From positions 248,001 to 312,000 of the forward strand of contig CABIXY010000002.1 in the NCBI GenBank assembly GCA_902362805.1: a stretch of 64,000 nucleotides of DNA, given 5' to 3'. Source of the stretch: Eubacteriaceae bacterium (lineage in GTDB: Bacteria > Bacillota > Clostridia > Peptostreptococcales > Anaerovoracaceae). The translations under genes were made by a program, and so were the position numbers. Below the pieces are notes generated by a model that saw nothing but the letters and a program-made list of their open reading frames with translations, did no database searches and was not told the origin of the DNA. Positions 17,523-26,460 of the stretch are shown here, one piece after another. Each line of letters begins with the position of its first letter. The first letter of the stretch is position 1.

Positions 17523-17630
17523 CTAGTCTTGGATATTTTTGATGAACTTGATACAGTCCTCGCATACATATCCGCCTTTAAACACTGTGTTGTGATAGAT
17601 GTTTCCACAAAGTGAACAATTTTTCTTCAT
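17523..17630 (-). CDS. 35-residue zinc-knuckle protein, possibly Gin/CsfB-like anti-sigma factor
   Basis: Reading the minus strand from an ATG at 17630 gives 35 residues with CSLCG near the start and GGYVCEDCIKFI near the end, i.e. two CxxC pairs 16 residues apart. AAGGAGG precedes the ATG by nine bases, which strongly supports translation. The spacing and the G.(Y/H)xCExC pattern resemble Gin (CsfB), the zinc-binding inhibitor of sigma-G/sigma-E in sporulating Firmicutes, although Gin is usually 45-65 residues. It stands alone in a 370-bp gap. Alternative: an unrelated treble-clef microprotein. Confidence 0.6.
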   Translation of the reverse strand: MKKNCSLCGNIYHNTVFKGGYVCEDCIKFIKNIQD

Positions 17631-17783
17631 TACGCAGGAACCTCCTTATAAAGCGCGCAGCTGTAGGTTGTATCGTTACTGTAACGCGGTTGTATGGGGA
17701 ATGCAAGGGAATTTGCCCCAAATGTTCGTTTTTGGACTTTTTTTGTAAGTTTTTAGTATTTTTTTGTAAAGGAGCTTGTAATC

Positions 17784-18632
17784 ATGTATGATAATTTTGC
17801 TTTTGAAAAGAGAGGACGCGCCGTCACAGGCTATCACTTTCCCTGTGAACATGCGTCTCATGTGATGTGCCTGATTCACGGAATCGGTGAACATGCTGGA
17901 AGATACCAACGGATGGCCGAAAAACTTGCTGAGAAAAAAATCGCTGTATTGTCTATGGACTTGAGAGGACACGGTATTTCCAGCGGCGTGCGGGGCGATA
18001 CTGCGACGCGCAGAGAAGTTTTGTCAGATGTAGACGCATTGATCGAATATGCCCAGGAGCTTTATCCGCACTGTCCTGTCGTTTTGTACGGCCATAGCAT
18101 GGGAGGCAATATCTGTCTGAATTACCGCGCGGCAGGCAGGAAAAACGACGTACCGCAAAAATATATCGTTTCAGCGCCTTGGATTAAACTGGTAATGCAG
18201 ATTCCAAAGCCTCTGTATACTTGTGTGAAAGCAGCGTCAAAAATTGTGCCTAAGATGACCATTTCCTCTTCCTTTCCAGAAGAAGATTTGGGTAATCTGG
18301 AATATGTCAGACCTTATAAAGACGATCCTCTTGTTCATGACAAAATCTCTCTCAGATGTGCTGTGGACTGTTACGACTTCGGCAATGCCATTGCTGCAGG
18401 AGATAATGAGGACAACCGCGGTGCGAAAGGAAAGCCTTTTCTGTTGATGCATGGAGACGGAGACAAGATCTGTGATATCGAAGGGAGCAGAGCTGTCGCA
18501 GGGCGTCTTTTGGGAACAGAAGGTTTTACTTATATCGAGTGGCCGGGTTACTATCACGAAATACATAACGGTGGACCGGATGCAACTGGAGATGAAGTTA
18601 TAGCAAAGATAATCGAATTTATTTTAGAATAG
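17784..18632 (+). CDS. Alpha/beta hydrolase, monoacylglycerol-lipase-like
   Basis: A 282 aa cytosolic serine hydrolase. Oxyanion motif HGIGEHAGRY (~32-41), nucleophile Ser105 in GHSMGG, acid in HGDGDKICD and base His in YYHEIHNG follow the order of the monoglyceride lipase/lysophospholipase family (hydrolase_4). Likely substrates are monoacylglycerols or lysophospholipids. No signal peptide. AGGAG lies ten bases before the ATG. The gene downstream begins 12 bases later, so the two may be co-transcribed. Confidence 0.88.
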   Translation: MYDNFAFEKRGRAVTGYHFPCEHASHVMCLIHGIGEHAGRYQRMAEKLAEKKIAVLSMDLRGHGISSGVRGDTATRREVLSDVDALIEYAQELYPHCPVVLYGHSMGGNICLNYRAAGRKNDVPQKYIVSAPWIKLVMQIPKPLYTCVKAASKIVPKMTISSSFPEEDLGNLEYVRPYKDDPLVHDKISLRCAVDCYDFGNAIAAGDNEDNRGAKGKPFLLMHGDGDKICDIEGSRAVAGRLLGTEGFTYIEWPGYYHEIHNGGPDATGDEVIAKIIEFILE

Positions 18633-18644
18633 GAATAGCAGGGA

Positions 18645-19328
18645 ATGAGAGCAATGAATGAGGAAAAGACAAAGGAACTGATGCAGGAGCTGCTTCCTGA
18701 TGATCCGCAAGAAACATTAAAGATATTGGAGGAATTCGATATTTTAATGATGCGGTATGATTCAGCGATCAGAGAAGTGAGGACAAAGCTGGAAATTCTC
18801 AATGACGAGTTGTCGCTGCTTTCGGAGCAGAGCCCTATTTCATCGGTATCGTCGAGACGCAAAAAACCGTTCAGCATTTTAGAAAAGCTGAAACGCCAGG
18901 GGGATACTATTTCTCTAAAATCGATCCAGGAGAACCTCAATGATGTGGCGGGAATCAGGGTGATCTGTTCTTTTGTAGATGATATTTACAAGGTGGCCAG
19001 AATGTTGGTGCAGCAGGACGATATCAAATTAATCAGAGTGAAAGATTATATCCAGAACCCAAAACCTAACGGATATAGAAGTTATCACATGATCGTAGAA
19101 GTGCCGGTGTTTTTTTCCAACGAGAAACGGCCGATGCGAGTCGAGGTGCAGATTCGGACGGTGGCTATGGATTTCTGGGCTAGCCTGGAACATCAGATGA
19201 AATACAAGCAGGATATTGACAACGCAGAGGAAATCATGAGAGAGTTAAAAGACTGCGCAGACACCATCGCTGAGACGGATATGAAGATGTTAAAAATCAG
19301 AGAAAAAATTAGGAGTTTACAAAAATAA
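18645..19328 (+). CDS. Small alarmone synthetase (RelA/SpoT synthetase domain only)
   Basis: A 227 aa protein with a stand-alone (p)ppGpp synthetase domain: LKRQGDTISLKSIQENLNDVAGIRVICSF is the substrate loop region (split motif), KDYIQNPKPNGYRSYH the G-loop, and VEVQIRTVAMDFWASLEHQMKYK the catalytic end. There is no HD hydrolase domain and no TGS/ACT region, so it corresponds to the RelQ/YjbM-type SAS that makes pppGpp, ppGpp or pGpp. ATG 18654 is an alternative start. Confidence 0.92.
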   Translation: MRAMNEEKTKELMQELLPDDPQETLKILEEFDILMMRYDSAIREVRTKLEILNDELSLLSEQSPISSVSSRRKKPFSILEKLKRQGDTISLKSIQENLNDVAGIRVICSFVDDIYKVARMLVQQDDIKLIRVKDYIQNPKPNGYRSYHMIVEVPVFFSNEKRPMRVEVQIRTVAMDFWASLEHQMKYKQDIDNAEEIMRELKDCADTIAETDMKMLKIREKIRSLQK

Positions 19329-19507
19329 GACCAAAAATTCACGAAAAGACGGGGCTTAAGAAGAAAGTATACTAGATTAAGTCTAATATCTAAGAAATTG
19401 CCTAAATATATTTACAATTTTCAGGAAATTTATCATATTCTTTTCTAATTAGGGCAGATATACTGTAATTATCGAATAAAAATAAAATTGTTTTTTTGGA
19501 AGTAATT

Positions 19508-20551
19508 ATGAATTCTATAGAGAGAGTTACGATGGCGCTAAACCATCAAGAACCCGACAGAGTGCCCGTATATCCGCTGATCAACAGTGTGTCCATGCAG
19601 ACCTTGGGCATCGACTATGAAGAATGGTCAAAAGATGTGGACAAATGTGCTGAGTCCATCATCAGAGCGACAGACGAAATTGGCGTCGACGCAATTTGCA
19701 CTTTGATTGACCTTTCTGTAGAAGCAGCTGACTGGGGTCAGAAAGTAGTATATAGTCCCAAGAATGCGGCTCATCCAGATATGGACGACAGATTGCTGAA
19801 GAGCGAAGATGACTATGATAAAGTGGAAATTATCAACCCTAGAGAAACGCCGAGAATGAGCGAACATATTGAATTGGCGAAGAAACTCTATGAAGCCAGG
19901 GGGCAGGAAAAGCCGATTATCGGTTTCGTGTTTGGACCGCTGGGGGTTTTGAGCATGATGAGAGGTCAGGAGCAGATGTTTTATGATATGATCAAATGTC
20001 CAGACAAGATGAATCAGGCTCTGCACAACATTACAGAGACCCTCAAAGAATTTGCCATCGCTTTGATCGAAGCAGGCTGTCATGCCATCATGTTCGACAC
20101 GCTGTACTCCTCAAAGACCATCCTCAGCCCGAAGATGTGGGATAAGGTGGAAGGTCCTCTGGTAGAAGAGTTGGCGCAGGCGGTAAGAGATCACGGCGCC
20201 ATGGTCATGGTACATAACTGCGGCGAAGGGCTCTATATGAAGCAGCAGATTGAGAGAATGCATCCGGAGGCTTTTTCACTGGCACATTTTCCGCCTGACT
20301 GCAAGACCATGGAGGAGATGAAGGAAAAATACGGCGGCCAGACCACTTTCATCGGTATGATTGAACCGGGATGGCTCCTGGCAGCTACAGAGGACGAGGT
20401 CAGAGCAGAATGCAGGACGCAGATGGACGCGTTGGCGAAGGACGGCGGATTCATTCTTGCTACTGGCTGTGAATATCCGTCAGCATTGAACTTTGATATG
20501 GCAAAGCTCATCGTTGAAGAGGCTGACACCTACGGCAGATACGACAAATAA
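19508..20551 (+). CDS. Uroporphyrinogen-decarboxylase-fold corrinoid methyltransferase (MtaA/CmuA type)
   Basis: A 347 aa TIM-barrel protein. It carries the zinc ligands of the methylcobamide:thiol methyltransferase branch rather than true HemE: His236-x-Cys238 in VHNCG and Cys321 in ATGCEYP. It would transfer a methyl group from a corrinoid protein to an acceptor (CoM in methanogens, tetrahydrofolate or another thiol in bacteria). No corrinoid protein or methyltransferase I is adjacent. The start at 19508 has GGAAG six bases upstream; the TTG at 19496 is unlikely. Directly upstream of a hydantoinase-like ATPase, but a terminator separates them. Confidence 0.82.
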   Translation: MNSIERVTMALNHQEPDRVPVYPLINSVSMQTLGIDYEEWSKDVDKCAESIIRATDEIGVDAICTLIDLSVEAADWGQKVVYSPKNAAHPDMDDRLLKSEDDYDKVEIINPRETPRMSEHIELAKKLYEARGQEKPIIGFVFGPLGVLSMMRGQEQMFYDMIKCPDKMNQALHNITETLKEFAIALIEAGCHAIMFDTLYSSKTILSPKMWDKVEGPLVEELAQAVRDHGAMVMVHNCGEGLYMKQQIERMHPEAFSLAHFPPDCKTMEEMKEKYGGQTTFIGMIEPGWLLAATEDEVRAECRTQMDALAKDGGFILATGCEYPSALNFDMAKLIVEEADTYGRYDK

Positions 20552-20562
20552 TAGTAATGGAT

Positions 20563-20599
20563 AAGCGTTCTTCAGAAGATTTTCTTTAGAACGCTTTTT
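20563..20599 (+). terminator. Intrinsic (partial) terminator between methyltransferase and hydantoinase-like gene
   Basis: AAGCGTTCT pairs with AGAACGCTT, followed by five T, only seven bases before the next gene's ribosome binding site. It may attenuate rather than end transcription. Confidence 0.7.
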
Positions 20600-20618
20600 G
20601 ATTCAAAGGAGGAGCATT

Positions 20619-22622
20619 ATGATTGCAATCGGTATTGACACCGGCGGTACCTGTACAGACGCTGTCATCTACGACGTAGCAAGCCACGAGGTCTTGTCTT
20701 ACGGAAAGACTTTGACTACGAAAAAGGATTTGAAGATCGGGATTTTGGAAGCGCTTCGTTGTCTGGACCAGGAGCTGCTGAAAAAGGCAGAGCACATTTC
20801 TCTCTCGACGACGTTAGCGACGAACGCCTGTGTAGAAGGCAAAGGCGGACGCGCGAAACTGGTCTTTATCGGCGTGAAGCCTGCATTTGTGGAGAAAATG
20901 CGAGGGACCTACGGCTTACCGCCTGTTTCAGAGATTTATTTCCTTCCTGGCGATGCCGGACAAGACGCCCATGAGGAAAACAAACCCGATTGGGATCATT
21001 TTCGGACAGTCGTCAAGGAGCAGTTTCGTGAATTTGACAGTGTCGCCGTAGTGCAGATGAATCCAAAATATAATGACGGTAAATTTGAGCTGGAGGCTGA
21101 GGCAATCATCAAGGAAGAACTTGGCGTACCCTGTGTCAGAGGATATGACCTATATCAGGAAATCAATGTGCAGAAGAGGGGTGCCACGGCTTTGCTCAAC
21201 GCCAGGCTGCTTCCGGTTATGAACGATTTTTTCGCATCTATCGACAGCTCTCTGGAAGAACTGGAACTGGAGCTGCCGATTTTGGTGGTTAAAAGTGACG
21301 GCAGCATCATGAGCAGAGAGTACGCCATGAGCAGACCTGTAGAAACCCTGCTCTGTGGTCCAGCAGCCAGCATCATCGGCGCTATGGAGCTTTCCAGTCA
21401 AAAAGATGCGCTGATTGTGGACATGGGCGGAACTACCAGCGACGTGGCTTTAGTCAAAAATGGTGCGCCTGTGACCAGCGCTTCGGGAATTTCTATCGGC
21501 GAATGGCAGACCATGGTCAAAGGCGTGACGATTGACACGTTTGCCCTGGGAGGAGACAGTGCTGTGGAATACGAAGATAATCAGCTTTATCTGGACAGGA
21601 GAAGGGTGGTTCCTCTTTGTATGGCGGCAGCAAAGTATCCGGACATGGTAACAAAGCTTCAAAACCTGGTGTCCGCCTATGCGGCCTACAGCTATCCTGC
21701 GAATCAGTTTTTTATGCTGCTCAATGAGCCGGAGAATATAGAAAAATATACTCCAAATGAACGAAAACTGATCGCCTCACTGGCAGAAGGTCCCCTGATT
21801 TTTGACGAAGCGGCAGAAGCGGTGGGGATCAGTCCATATATTTTCAAGACGAAAAGACTGGAAGACGAAGGTGTCATCATCCGCTGCGGTGTGACGCCGA
21901 CAGACGTGATGCACATTTACGGAGATTATACCGATTACAGTGTGGAGGCATCCAAGCTGGGAATCGATTATCTGCATATTGTTCTGCGAAAACCAATGGA
22001 GGAAATTTGTCAAAAGATCTATAATCTTGCCAAAAGCAGGTTATATAATAATTTGGTGAGAATTTTTATGCAGTATGAGACGGGTAAACTTCTTTCCTCT
22101 GATAATGCTCTGGCAATGGAGAAACTGACCGGGTATATTTTTGATTCCGCCAAAAGAGAAAATGGCTTTCAATTTTTGCAGCCAACCTTTGCTGCGAAGA
22201 TTGGTTTGACCGGGATTGGAGCGCCGACGAGAATCTTTCTGCGTGATGTAGCGCACCTCCTTGGCACGGAAGCTGATATACCAGAATATGCCAAAGTAGC
22301 CAACGCCATCGGCGCAGCAGTGGGCAGCATCGTATCCGAGTACGTGGTAAAAATTGAACCGTGTGCGTATAAAGGCGGCTTTGGAAATTTCATGGTGACG
22401 GGAGGCGCAGAAGTCGTCACCTTTGAGTATTACGACCAAGCGCTGGAAGAGGCAAAGCGGATTGCCGAAGAAAGAGCTTATCAGCGCGCAGTGGACCAGG
22501 GAGCAAAAGGCGATATCAAAGTAGACGTGGCAGTATTTGAAGATTATTACGATTTAGTCGGCGGAGAGGCTGCTCGTCTGTTTCTGGAAACGAAAGTCAT
22601 CGGAAAGGCTGCGTCGGAGTAA
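20619..22622 (+). CDS. Hydantoinase/oxoprolinase-family (HyuA-like) ATPase
   Basis: A 667 aa ASKHA-fold protein. N-terminal Hydant_A_N domain (IAIGIDTGGTCTDAVIYD, LSTTLATNACVEGKGG) and the HyuA core (LCGPAASIIGAMEL, DMGGTTSDVALVKNG, GGDSAVE). Residues ~380-430 (ERKLIASLAEGPLIFDEAAE...FKTKRLEDEGVI) look like an inserted winged helix. Relatives beside UroD-fold methyltransferases are proposed to reactivate corrinoid proteins or act in cofactor use; hydantoin hydrolysis is not supported because HyuB is missing. ATG 20619 follows AAAGGAGGA; the longer frame starting at 20598 overlaps the terminator. Confidence 0.85.
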   Translation: MIAIGIDTGGTCTDAVIYDVASHEVLSYGKTLTTKKDLKIGILEALRCLDQELLKKAEHISLSTTLATNACVEGKGGRAKLVFIGVKPAFVEKMRGTYGLPPVSEIYFLPGDAGQDAHEENKPDWDHFRTVVKEQFREFDSVAVVQMNPKYNDGKFELEAEAIIKEELGVPCVRGYDLYQEINVQKRGATALLNARLLPVMNDFFASIDSSLEELELELPILVVKSDGSIMSREYAMSRPVETLLCGPAASIIGAMELSSQKDALIVDMGGTTSDVALVKNGAPVTSASGISIGEWQTMVKGVTIDTFALGGDSAVEYEDNQLYLDRRRVVPLCMAAAKYPDMVTKLQNLVSAYAAYSYPANQFFMLLNEPENIEKYTPNERKLIASLAEGPLIFDEAAEAVGISPYIFKTKRLEDEGVIIRCGVTPTDVMHIYGDYTDYSVEASKLGIDYLHIVLRKPMEEICQKIYNLAKSRLYNNLVRIFMQYETGKLLSSDNALAMEKLTGYIFDSAKRENGFQFLQPTFAAKIGLTGIGAPTRIFLRDVAHLLGTEADIPEYAKVANAIGAAVGSIVSEYVVKIEPCAYKGGFGNFMVTGGAEVVTFEYYDQALEEAKRIAEERAYQRAVDQGAKGDIKVDVAVFEDYYDLVGGEAARLFLETKVIGKAASE

Positions 22623-22632
22623 AGGAAAGGTA

Positions 22633-22674
22633 AAAAAAGGAAACAACTTTAATTATTCTTCAAAGTTGTTTCCT
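22633..22674 (-). terminator. Intrinsic terminator of rqcH
   Basis: A 12-bp perfect stem GGAAACAACTTT / AAAGTTGTTTCC; on the minus strand seven T follow, 6 bases after the rqcH stop. It also lies just after the hydantoinase-like gene on the other strand. Confidence 0.88.
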
Positions 22675-22679
22675 ACATG

Positions 22680-24347
22680 TTATTTCGGCAATTCCGGGTT
22701 GACCCAGACCGTTTTGTTATTGGTGAAAATGACCATGCCAGGTTTAGCGCCGGCAGGTTTTTTTACGTATTTTACCTGTACGTAATCTACGGGCACGTTT
22801 TCAGAAGTGCGCCCCTTGCTGTGGTAGGCTGCAATGGCGGCGGCTTCAAAGATACCTGCTTCTGACAGTTCCCTGCCGCCAGTCTGTACGATGACGTGGG
22901 AACCAGGGATGTCTTTGGTATGAAACCAGATGTCTGACTTTGATGCGGTCTTCAGGGTCAGGTAGTCGTTTTCTTTGTTATTCCTTCCCACTAGAACGGG
23001 GAACCCATCTGACGTTTCATATTTGTGCGGCATCGGCTTATATTTCTTTTCCTTAAAGGTGGTCTTACGGCGCCGGATGTAGCCGGTTTCTATCAGCTCT
23101 GTGCGCAGAGCTTCGATTTCTTCCACGCTGTCTGTATTGTTCAGATAGGTGAGGACGGATTCCAAGTATTTGATATCGTCATCTACTTCTTCCAGCTGAA
23201 TCTGCTTTTCTTTGACTGCGGTCTTCGCTTTGCCGTAGCGCTTAAAATACTGCTGCGCATTTTTTGCCGGCGTATGACGTTCATCCAGAGGGATTTTTAC
23301 GGTAGAATTGTCATAATAGTTGACGACTTCTACTGATTTATCGCCGGTCTTGATCAAGTGCATATTGGCAGTCAAAAGCTCTCCGTAGAGCCGCAAATCC
23401 TCCGAATTCTCGGCTTTTAGGAGGTCCTCCGAAAGCCGCTGCTTTTTCAGGTACAATTTGTCCAAAGTGGTGGTGACTGATTTGACCAGATCGTGAGACT
23501 TCTGCCTGGCTCTGTTGGATGATGCCTTGTTTTCAAAGTAGTAATTCAGACATTGGCTCAAGGTCTGAAAGTCCATGCGCCTGGCTGCGCCTTCGTATTC
23601 AGTAAGGTCTGTGATATGGAATTCCTGAGGCACGTCTTTTTGGTCGAGATAGACGCGCGGCACGAAGGTGACGCTGGCGATAGAATCGAGCATCTGCTGC
23701 AGAAATCCATAGCGGTCTTCTTTAGCTGCCAGCTCGGAAGCAATGGCAGGAGAGATACCGCCAACCTGCGATAGAATCGCTTTGCTGCCGCCATCGATGG
23801 CATCTAGCTGACCGCAGGTGATCGCCTTGAAAGGCAATTTGTCCTGGGCGGGTGGATACTCGTACTCCTTGCCTGGCAGCACCTGACGTACTCTGTTGAC
23901 GTCGATGGATACCCGCTTGATGCTGTCGATAATCTTTCCTGTTGTCATATCGACCAAAATGATATTGCTGTGTTTTCCCATAATCTCGAAAATCAATTTC
24001 TTTGATACAGTAAATCCAAGTTCGTTGAGGGTTTCGAGAGAGATTTCTATGATCCGCTCAGAATCTTTTTGAGAAATTTCCACGATTCTGCCTCCCTGCA
24101 GATGTTTGCGCAGCAGCATGCAGAATGCCAACGGGACGGGAGGATTCTGCGGATTCTCCTCGATAAAATGTAGCCGGGCGTGAGCGCTTCCCACAGAGGC
24201 AAACAGCTTTACGTTACCGGTCCTGGTGTGTATATGAAAAACAAGTTCATCATTTTCCGGCTGATAAACTTTTTCTATTTTTCCTAAATAAATCTTGTCC
24301 TGCAGTTCTTTTACCATAGCGCAGGTAATAATTCCATCAAAAGCCAT
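22680..24347 (-). CDS. rqcH: Rqc2-homologue RqcH / fibronectin-binding-like NFACT protein
   Basis: A 555 aa protein with NFACT-N (MAFDGIITCAMVKEL..., ~1-180), HhH region, a central coiled coil (~290-410) and the C-terminal NFACT-R (DUF814) domain marked by DIWFHTKDIPGSHVIV and the ENVPVDY motif. RqcH binds stalled 50S-peptidyl-tRNA complexes and adds alanine tails for degradation; older names are FbpA/YloA. The start at 24347 follows AAAGGAG and gives the family N-terminus; the frame from 24365 adds six unneeded residues. Faces yicC across a long spacer; in Bacillus yloA also neighbours yloC and gmk. Confidence 0.93.
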   Translation of the reverse strand: MAFDGIITCAMVKELQDKIYLGKIEKVYQPENDELVFHIHTRTGNVKLFASVGSAHARLHFIEENPQNPPVPLAFCMLLRKHLQGGRIVEISQKDSERIIEISLETLNELGFTVSKKLIFEIMGKHSNIILVDMTTGKIIDSIKRVSIDVNRVRQVLPGKEYEYPPAQDKLPFKAITCGQLDAIDGGSKAILSQVGGISPAIASELAAKEDRYGFLQQMLDSIASVTFVPRVYLDQKDVPQEFHITDLTEYEGAARRMDFQTLSQCLNYYFENKASSNRARQKSHDLVKSVTTTLDKLYLKKQRLSEDLLKAENSEDLRLYGELLTANMHLIKTGDKSVEVVNYYDNSTVKIPLDERHTPAKNAQQYFKRYGKAKTAVKEKQIQLEEVDDDIKYLESVLTYLNNTDSVEEIEALRTELIETGYIRRRKTTFKEKKYKPMPHKYETSDGFPVLVGRNNKENDYLTLKTASKSDIWFHTKDIPGSHVIVQTGGRELSEAGIFEAAAIAAYHSKGRTSENVPVDYVQVKYVKKPAGAKPGMVIFTNNKTVWVNPELPK

Positions 24348-24476
24348 ACTTGGTGCTCCTTTCATTAAATCTTTTCTATTGTACCCTTATTGGCATTGAT
24401 TTGTCAACGGCAGCAGGCTGGCAGGACACGGCAAAAGCATGGAGCCCTAAAATATACCCCTTCGCTTTAAATCCGG

Positions 24477-24525
24477 CAAAAGTGCCTGAAACGAGCAATT
24501 TTAGGTGCATTTATGGCAGATTTCA
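24477..24525 (+). repeat. Dispersed repeat, copy A
   Basis: A ~46-bp unit: AAAGTGCCTGAAA, a variable middle, then TTTTAGGTGCAT and TTATGGCAGATTT. It shares TGCCTGAAA and TTTTAGG with copy B (62451) and AAAGTGCC plus GCATTTATGGCAGATT with copy C (24690). Confidence 0.7.
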
Positions 24526-24687
24526 GCTTTCAGCAGTCTCTTCTGGGAACAAAATAGCTCAAATTTGACTGAATTAAGCTAAAAAACATGTTTTAATACA
24601 GAAGTTTTCTACTATATATGTTTCTAGTCCATTCGCACTTTTTTACATTTTATGGTTAATCGCCCAAAAACAGGATTATATTTCTCG

Positions 24688-24733
24688 AAAAAGTGCCAGA
24701 ACTGATTAAAAAACAAGCATTTATGGCAGATTA
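24688..24733 (+). repeat. Dispersed repeat, copy C
   Basis: AAAAAGTGCCAGAA, variable middle, then GCATTTATGGCAGATTA, the same orientation as copy A 210 bp upstream. The 16-base end GCATTTATGGCAGATT is identical in A and C. Confidence 0.7.
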
Positions 24734-24800
24734 CTTGGTTCATGCGCATTTATCTGTTTTGGTCAAGATCGTGAGGGTGTAATCGGCATGAGAGATTGAT

Positions 24801-24829
24801 TTGTCAACTAAACCGATTTGTGATAAAAT
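24801..24829 (+). promoter_or_regulatory. Sigma-A type promoter of yicC
   Basis: TTGTCA, 17-base spacer, TAAAAT, 42 bases before the yicC ATG. Confidence 0.6.
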
Positions 24830-24871
24830 AGATGCATTATCATTAACGTATATAAGATGGGAGAAACTTAG

Positions 24872-25756
24872 ATGATAAAAAGCATGACTGGCTTCGGGAG
24901 AAGCGAATATAATGACGGAAAGAGGAACATAATCGTTGAGATTAAATCCGTGAATCACAGATATTCTGATATAACGGTAAAAATGCCGAGACGATATTCC
25001 TTTGTCGAAGACAAGATAAAGACGACTGTAAAAGACAAGATCAAACGCGGCAAGGTGGATGTATCCATCATGGTGGAGAATCTGACCGAAAACGATGTGA
25101 ACATCAAGTTGAACACTATGGTCGCGCAACAGTATTATGACAACTTGAGGGCGCTGCAAGAGGGCTTTGACGTTTCTGGCGATATTTCTCTGCAGATGCT
25201 GGCGGGTATGCCGGATGTTCTGAAATCTATTCCAGATGTAGATGACGAAGAAGAAATGACGAAGTGCATTCTGGCTCCAGTAAAGGAAGCCTGTATAAAT
25301 CTAGAAAAAATGCGAGGAATAGAAGGTGAGAAATTAGCCACCGACTTGATAATGCGCGGAGATATGATCAAAGGCTTAGTAGACAGAATCGAAGAGAGGG
25401 CAGATCTGGTGCCGAAGGCCTATACGGAGAAACTTACGGAGAGAATCAAAGAACTGATCGGAGGCAGTGTGACCATCCCAGAAGATAGAATTCTGGTGGA
25501 AGCAGCCATCTTTGCAGATAAGTGTAATATCACGGAAGAATTGACTCGTCTCAACAGTCATATGGATCAGATGAAGTCGATCATATCCAAAAGCAGTCAG
25601 CCTGATGGCAAAAAGCTGGATTTCCTCGTGCAGGAGATGAACAGGGAGGCGAACACGATCGGGTCAAAGGCCAACGACATAGAAATTACCAATTTGATGC
25701 TGCAAGTCAAAGCTGAAATAGAGAAAATCAGAGAGCAAGTACAAAATATCGAATAA
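24872..25756 (+). CDS. YicC/YloC family endoribonuclease
   Basis: A 294 aa protein with the family start MIKSMTGFGRSE and the conserved C-terminus (KKLDFLVQEMNREANTIGSKAND, IEKIREQVQNIE). YicC-type proteins form a hexameric clamp that cleaves small RNAs; YloC of B. subtilis is a homologue. GGGAGAAAC precedes the ATG. Immediately upstream of gmk-rpoZ, the usual Firmicutes order. Confidence 0.92.
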   Translation: MIKSMTGFGRSEYNDGKRNIIVEIKSVNHRYSDITVKMPRRYSFVEDKIKTTVKDKIKRGKVDVSIMVENLTENDVNIKLNTMVAQQYYDNLRALQEGFDVSGDISLQMLAGMPDVLKSIPDVDDEEEMTKCILAPVKEACINLEKMRGIEGEKLATDLIMRGDMIKGLVDRIEERADLVPKAYTEKLTERIKELIGGSVTIPEDRILVEAAIFADKCNITEELTRLNSHMDQMKSIISKSSQPDGKKLDFLVQEMNREANTIGSKANDIEITNLMLQVKAEIEKIREQVQNIE

Positions 25757-25772
25757 TTCCTGTGGATTATTC

Positions 25773-25801
25773 TTGAATCAATTGCAGAAAAATGCTATAA
25801 T
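25773..25801 (+). promoter_or_regulatory. Sigma-A type promoter of gmk-rpoZ
   Basis: TTGAAT, exactly 17 bases, TATAAT, 38 bases before gmk and 17 bases after the yicC stop, allowing gmk-rpoZ expression separate from yicC. Confidence 0.7.
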
Positions 25802-25839
25802 ATTAACTCATATATAACAACAGCTTTGAGGAGAAAACA

Positions 25840-26460
25840 ATGGATAGAGCAGAACATTCAGGAAAACTATTTATTATATCGGGGCCGTCGGGCGCTGGCA
25901 AAGGTACCATTTGTCAGAGACTTGTAGAAGAGAGCAAAGTAGAAATCTCAGTCTCTATGACGACCAGAAATCCAAGACCTGGTGAGATTAACGGAAAGAG
26001 TTATTACTTTACTGATAAAGAGAACTTTCTGGCCGAGATAGATAAAGACGGTTTTCTTGAGTATGCAGAGGTGTATGGCAACTTTTACGGAACACCAAAA
26101 GAAAAGGTGATTGAAAAGCTGAGCACCGGTGTGGACGTGGTTTTGGAGATAGATATTCAAGGCGCGCTGAAAGTAAAAGAAGCGTATCCTAATGGAATTT
26201 TTATCTTTATCCTGCCTCCGTCGATGGCAGAGCTTCGCAAGCGAATTACAGGACGAGGTTCAGAGACGGAAGAATCCATCAATCTGCGGTTATCCCAGAC
26301 GTTAAAGGAAGTATCCTACATAGATAAATACGATTATTGTGTTGTCAATGGAGATTTAGAAGAGGCAGTAGCAAGGGTGAAGGCAATCGTCATGGCAGAA
26401 CATTCAAGAGTGTCTCAAAGTATTTACAAACTGATTGAAAAGTACAAGGAGGAAGTGTAA
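25840..26460 (+). CDS. gmk: Guanylate kinase
   Basis: A 206 aa P-loop kinase converting GMP to GDP with ATP. P-loop GPSGAGKGT (15-23), GMP-binding residues in SVSMTTRNPRPGE and the ESxNxRL-like ESINLRLSQT lid, FLEYAEVYGNFYGTP. AGGAG precedes the ATG. It overlaps rpoZ by one base. With a small alarmone synthetase nearby (18.6 kb), it lies in the GTP/ppGpp pathway and is itself a known (p)ppGpp target in Firmicutes. Confidence 0.97.
   Translation: MDRAEHSGKLFIISGPSGAGKGTICQRLVEESKVEISVSMTTRNPRPGEINGKSYYFTDKENFLAEIDKDGFLEYAEVYGNFYGTPKEKVIEKLSTGVDVVLEIDIQGALKVKEAYPNGIFIFILPPSMAELRKRITGRGSETEESINLRLSQTLKEVSYIDKYDYCVVNGDLEEAVARVKAIVMAEHSRVSQSIYKLIEKYKEEV

Larger units (their letters stand above)
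24348..24871. other. Non-coding spacer between rqcH and yicC
   Basis: About 520 bases, AT-rich, no convincing frame on either strand. It holds two copies of a dispersed repeat (listed separately) and the yicC promoter. Nothing else identifiable. Confidence 0.7.
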
